Assembly: GCF_020379485.1 (NCBI RefSeq)
Contig: NC_063446.1
Coordinates: 17,371,525 to 17,435,524, forward strand
DNA length: 64,000 bases
Direction of reading: 5' to 3'
From: Brassica napus
Taxonomy: Eukaryota > Streptophyta > Magnoliopsida > Brassicales > Brassicaceae
Shown: piece by piece, positions 59,253 to 64,000 of the stretch
How the letters are laid out: the number at the start of each line of letters is the position of its first letter
How positions within the stretch are numbered: position 1 is the first letter of the stretch
The notes under the pieces: generated by a model
What the model was told of the DNA's origin: nothing
Seen by the model: only the letters and a program-made list of their open reading frames with translations
Databases searched by the model: none
Translations under genes and position numbers: made by a program

Positions 59253-59260
59253 CTATATAA
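59253..59260 (+). promoter_or_regulatory. Candidate TATA box of YAB5
   Basis: CTATATAA lies 68 bp before the YAB5 start codon, after a GA-repeat (GAGAGAGAGAGAC, about 59234-59246) like those bound by BPC proteins. The short distance implies either a short leader or a different start site. Confidence 0.45.
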
Positions 59261-59327
59261 TTGATTTCATCTTCTATCTATTCCTCTACACAAAAAAACT
59301 TGTTTGGTCTGGTTTCTTCGATCGATC

Positions 59328-61731
59328 ATGGCTAACTCCCCGACGGCCGCTGAGCAACTTTGCTATATTCCTTGTAACTTCTGCAACATAGTTCTTGCGG
59401 TATGATTGCTTAGCCATAATGGATCTGCATGTTTTCTGCAAAATCTTGTATCTAAAGATATGGCCAGGCATATTAGATCTGCCTTTATTTTCTTTGTACT
59501 ATATAATGGCTTATGATAAAGATCAATACTGCGGCTCTTTTCATCAGTTCCACTATCTTACTAACGTTCAGAATTCTCATCAATCAAAACCTGTCTAATT
59601 TATTTTTGTCAATAATAAATATTTGGTTTTGCTTATGGTGCCAGAGAGAAGTCACCATCCCATACATGACTTTTTTCCCCCATCGTATGGATTTATCTTC
59701 TCTCTATTCTTGCTTTTCTCAAAGAAATTTTATAATTTAAGTTGTGAAATTTTGTAAGGTCATGCTGTGTATCCCTATTGACTATGCATAATAAAAAGAG
59801 AAGATGATCTTCTACCTCATGGCACTAGTTTTGTTTGATAATAAAAAAAAATTGATTGCGTTAATTTCAGTCATTTTTTTTGTCTTTTGCTTTACAAACC
59901 ATAAAAACCATAGGAATGTCTAATCTATATTAACAGGAAAAACAAGTATATTTTCACTGTTCTGCTGAATAATGGTCATATAAGCTTTTTGTTGATCTAT
60001 ATGACTATATTTTATGGATCTGGGCAGTAAAATCCAATTATCAAAGAAAGAAAATCAATTAATTAAATATTATGAGGTTTTTGTTTTGGTAAAAATGTGA
60101 AGGTAAGTGTCCCATGCAGCAGTCTGTTCGACATCGTGACCGTCCGATGCGGCCACTGCACCAATCTGTGGTCTGTAAACATGGCAGCTGCTCTTCAGTC
60201 GCTTTCACGCCCTAATTTCCAGGTCTTTCTCCCTCCCTCTCTTCACAGTTCCCAAAATTATAGGGATTTGTAATTTAAAATGCTATCTGAAATTTAGGGC
60301 TCTTTTGTTTGTTTTCGAAATAATATAGACAGAGATCTGAGCTTCTTGTTGCATGTTTCTGCCTCTAGCCGCCGTCTACATCTGCATAGCCCCAAATAAA
60401 TTTATTACATAATCTTTTTCAAATTTATATAATTTTCTTTTTCCAGCCTTTTTTTCAAATTTATATCCGCAGCCTTTTCCATAATTATTTAATAGAGCCC
60501 TAGCTTATGTTTTGATCTGAATACTGATGTGAGCTGCATCCTCTTAGATTTTGATTGACATGAATGTTAGGGTTTCATTAGTTTGGTTTTTTCCTTTTCT
60601 TTCTTTCTTTTCCTTCTAAATATATTATCGGATTCCTTTCTTTAAAGGTTTTTTTGTCTTTTACTTTTCTTTAAAAATTAATAAAACGTCCTCTAGTACT
60701 AGTTGGTCCACTTTGTTTTCTCTCTTCATTTCCTAAATTAGACAATGCATAGATGATTGCTACTCAATCCTTATGATTCATCATTTTAGTCTGAAAATTC
60801 TAAGTTATTTATAACAAATGTGGCATTCATATATTTGTTAATCTATTGAATATGAAATATGGAATAGGTAACACCTTATGCAACGCCAGAGTATGGATCT
60901 TCCTCAAGAGGCCACACCAAAATTTCTTCCAGAATTTCAGCTCGTACCATTTCTGAGCAAAGAATTGTAAACCGTCGTAAGTGAAAATTACTTTTTATGT
61001 ATAATTAAGTAAACATACGGAATAATTTATGTGTATTTCTTATATTGTCGTTCAGCTCCGGAAAAGAGGCAGAGAGTACCTTCAGCCTACAATCAATTTA
61101 TAAAGTAACAAATTTTTGTTTAGACATTTACATTTACATATTCATATAATTATGTTTATTATATTCGAAATCTGTTAAGATTGAAGTCATTGATTTGTGC
61201 GTAAACTGAAAATTCTGAAGAGAGGAAATTCAGAGGATCAAGGCTAATAATCCAGACATAAGCCACAGGGAAGCATTCAGCACCGCCGCCAAGAATGTAA
61301 GTTTTCATTTTGTAAAAAGGCTCACATTTATTTTAAAACATTCGGTAAAATATATATTATATATAATCGCAGTTATTTTCTCTACATTTTAACTATTGTT
61401 AGATAAAAGTTTAAAATTTCATCAAAATGGTTTGCCAATCATATCCCTACAGTAGAATTTATGTATGTACAGGTAGTGGCATATACGTACTTATCCTAAT
61501 AATTATTTTATTGTATGTTATTAGGGAGATAAAGATGTACTTTATCCCTTTAGTAACATTCTTTTATGTATAATATAGTGTGTTCTAACTACATATCTCT
61601 GACATTTTGTTATGACAATTTAATAAGTTATTCTATCATTAAATTGATTGCACATATGGTAGTGGGCACACTTTCCTCATATTCACTTTGGTCTAATGCT
61701 GGAGAGCAACAAGCAAGCTAAGTTAGCTTAA
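59328..61731 (+). CDS. YAB5: YABBY transcription factor YAB5, 6 exons
   Basis: Nuclear YABBY-family transcription factor that helps set abaxial identity and growth of lateral organs. Exons: 59328-59399, 60103-60222, 60868-60976, 61056-61104, 61221-61296, 61663-61731; all GT-AG; 495 nt, 164 residues. The C2C2 zinc finger uses Cys16, Cys19, Cys40 and Cys43 (CNFCNIVLA ... [15 protein letters not shown]). The C-terminal YABBY (HMG-like) domain runs from [20 protein letters not shown] through [20 protein letters not shown] to HIHFGL (~101-153), ending SNKQAKLA. The protein ends and spacing fit YAB5 (At2g26580 from memory) better than other YABBYs. It looks intact. The first introns are long (about 700 and 645 bp), as usual for the family. 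Confidence 0.95.
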
Positions 61732-62499
61732 TAATGTAAGTGTATTGTACATCTATCAGATTCACCATAGTTATATATTTAGTGTTAACTTCAATATCTT
61801 ACTTATATTTCTCTGTTATATATAGTATAGGTGTGTCTGGTAATAAGTGCTGGAGCTTTGAAGTACAATGGGACAAGTGCTGAGAAGATAACTATATATC
61901 AGATGTTATATATATCATTGAGAAGCTATATATTACTCACTAGGTATATATTATATGATCTTGGGGAACCGTCTGATCATATTTATATATAAGTGAAGAT
62001 ATCTATCTTTAAAACCATATATAAATAAATTTTATTAATAAGCTGACTATGATTTATTTTGTATGGCATTTGTGTTGTTCGTGTTACAAGATGTATGAGT
62101 TCCCTTTCGGATTTATCTTATACATTGAATCCTAAAGTCTACAATATGTATTACTTTCCCTATTATCCTCTATGTATCATTTATGTTTTGTCAACAATCC
62201 CTCCATACATCTTATACCATTAAATGGTACAAGTACAGAAAGTAAGTATTGTAAGTTGATAATGGTATCCATACTGAAAGATCGTATTACTGTTTCATTG
62301 AAGAAAATTCTTTCAAGAATGGCAAGGAAACTTGTATCGAATCCTCAAGTAGTTAGCGTTAGAGCTACTGATTGCATAACAGATATTGTATGACAAAAGA
62401 TATCACAGAGATTGTTGATGGTGTATTGAATTTTTGCAAATATGACACGATAAATATTCGACTAGATACTGAAACATGGAAATCAAGAAAAATATCCAG
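61732..62499. other. 3' flank of YAB5
   Basis: 3' untranslated region and spacer. A 73-codon frame (62172-62393) with SLKKILSRMARKLVSNPQVV has protein-like composition but no family I recognise and no clear continuation; I do not call it. Confidence 0.35.
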
Positions 62500-62648
62500 G
62501 ATACATTAATGAATTGCTGACATAACAGTAGAGGTTGATTTTAAAATGGGAATGTAGCTCATATGGTAGAGCACTCGCTTAGTATGGTTTCGATACTCGA
62601 TACATTAATGAATTGCTGACTTTACAACTCTGGTTTCGATACTCGATA
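62500..62648 (+). repeat. tRNA-Ala-like fragment inside a patchwork of short direct repeats
   Basis: A 22-bp repeat (GATACATTAATGAATTGCTG plus AC) occurs at 62500-62521 and 62599-62620. A second 17-bp repeat, GGTTTCGATACTCGATA, occurs at 62586-62602 and 62632-62648. Between the first pair lies GGGAATGTAGCTCATATGGTAGAGC (62548 onward, split here at the D-loop), matching the 5' half of plant tRNA-Ala with an intact A box; the B-box-like GGTTTCGATACTC is the second repeat. The anticodon stem and acceptor 3' strand are missing, so it is not a functional tRNA. Confidence 0.65.
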
Positions 62649-64000
62649 TTGTTAATCTTAATTTAAGTTATAAAAAAAATGAAATCCACTGTGCAGACAT
62701 TACTTATAAATATCTGGGAATATTAAAAGCTTGGTGTTTTGTAATTTGTATATACGTACATATTTAATTATTTATGTGACAAATTAGGGTATTCGGAAAT
62801 AAAGAGAACAAGAAAAGAAGTTGACAATTTCGGCTTTGGAAAAATGCACATATCTATGGTTCGAAGCATGGTGTTTTGGTATTGTCTGGTTTTTGGTGGA
62901 GATGGATTTTTTTCTCTCAGAATTCATTAAAGGACGAACTCGGTCTGTCAACATCAATATGTTTAGCACAATATCGAAGACGGTTGAAAAGAGGAAAGAC
63001 AACTTGCAAAAGAAAGGCGGCATAAATAGAAGGAAAAGATTAGTGAAAAACTTACTCTGGGAGACGCATCCTAAGTTTCCAATTATACTCAAAGACACAT
63101 CCCTTATATGTTAATAGAAAAACATTAAAAAAATTATAACATGTAGTTTATACTAATTAAAAAAGTGCTATGCTGAGTTATCATGTAATTAGAATGCTAA
63201 TTTTGCTTACGTGGCGCCTTGAGAATCAATTGAGAATTTTGTTAGTCCAAAATTAAATTGATAGAGAATGTTATATTATATAGTATGTCCACTATGGACC
63301 ATTTATTTATCAAAATAAAATTATTATATATTCTTTCCTTAAATAAAACTTACGGAATTACCAAATATGATTAAAATATATATGACAATTAATGATTTTA
63401 AATAATAAAGAATTGCAAACAATTTGTATACTTTCTATCATTTTTGTTTAATTATTTATTATTAAAATAAATTACACAATTACATTAATCATATAATAAA
63501 AATTTAGATTTTTTTTGTATATATTGTATTTTAAATTTTTCAAAATGAGTATAAATTACTAAAACTATTAAAAGTCTCACATAAACTTATGTGATCAAGA
63601 GTTAAATTTTTTTCTATAATAAGATACAATGATTATAAAATCATATGAATAAATAATTCTATTTTAAAAGGTATTTATGTTAATATATATATATATATAT
63701 ATTTTATATCGTTTAAATTAAACTATATAATATGAAAATATATACTTATATTTTGATATCTATGTAACATATATTTAAAAGTTAATATTTTAATTTTGAA
63801 ATCTTCAATGTTTTTTTTAAATGATTATAAATTATTGAAATCACTAAACATTCCATATTAAGAAAATCGTTGGTATAAAATTTTGTTACAAAAATATGCA
63901 AATAATCATAAAATAATATGAGTAGAAACCTCATTTAATAAATATTGATATTAAAAGTTTATTATATATCTATGTTAATATCATTTAGATTTAATTATGT
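62649..64000. other. AT-rich sequence to the window end
   Basis: No gene supported. The 97-codon frame 62821-63114 (SKTVEKRKDNLQKKGGINRR inside) has no recognised family. From 63120 the sequence is very AT-rich, with a TA run at about 63680-63703. Confidence 0.45.

Noticed and set aside
62548..62602. Functional tRNA-Ala gene
   Set aside because: The A box is present, but the anticodon arm and 3' acceptor strand are missing, so it cannot fold as a cloverleaf.
62821..63114. A 97-residue gene near the window end
   Set aside because: Basic-rich but without recognisable family, splice structure or conserved motifs; support is insufficient.

Overview
This is plant nuclear DNA, almost certainly from Brassica or a close relative (tribe Brassiceae). 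Six intron-bearing protein genes have strong Arabidopsis counterparts and lie in the order I recall for the lower arm of Arabidopsis chromosome 2: a METTL21-like methyltransferase (At2g26810-like, 542-1987 +), HMG-CoA lyase (At2g26800-like, 6608-8697 +), a WDR11-type WD40 protein (At2g26610-like, 11778-17238 -), a GH17 glucan endo-1,3-beta-glucosidase (At2g26600-like, 17742-19045 -), the proteasome ubiquitin receptor RPN13 (At2g26590-like, 23664-26466 +) and the YABBY transcription factor YAB5 (At2g26580-like, 59328-61731 +). AGI numbers are from memory and were not searched. The roughly 18 Arabidopsis loci expected between the HMG-CoA lyase and WDR11 genes are absent, as expected for one fractionated subgenome after the Brassica whole-genome triplication.

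Layout: 1-26.5 kb is gene-rich, broken by a hAT element with a perfect 8-bp target duplication (3071-4635), scraps of LTR retrotransposons (9.8-11.1 kb) and a candidate Helitron (19712-23279) that holds a Ty3/Gypsy remnant, a ~181-bp tandem repeat and a MULE-type MITE. From 26.5 to 59.3 kb the RPN13-YAB5 spacer is about 33 kb of nested mobile DNA: a candidate Helitron with an RPA1-like gene fragment (26652-38542) invaded by two Copia elements; a small minus-strand Helitron (39029-40113); a 1-kb duplicated piece of RPN13 with its introns (40401-41384) ending exactly at a hAT-like terminus; two further Copia fragments; a complete but mutationally dead CACTA (En/Spm) transposon with TIRs and a 3-bp TSD (47912-56326); another Helitron (56350-57864); and a foldback MULE-type MITE (58228-58910). 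YAB5 and AT-rich DNA close the window.

The six genes are unrelated housekeeping or developmental genes and do not form a pathway. The most interesting signals are a textbook U12-type AT-AC intron in the methyltransferase gene; a start codon that would be split by an intron in the CACTA TNP1-like gene; a 224-bp tandem array in the CACTA element that mixes CGATCGAT runs with copies of the subterminal motif; two unrelated MULE-type MITEs that both carry telomere-like CCCTAAA repeats; and the intron-containing RPN13 duplication. I saw no evidence for a wholly new biological system.
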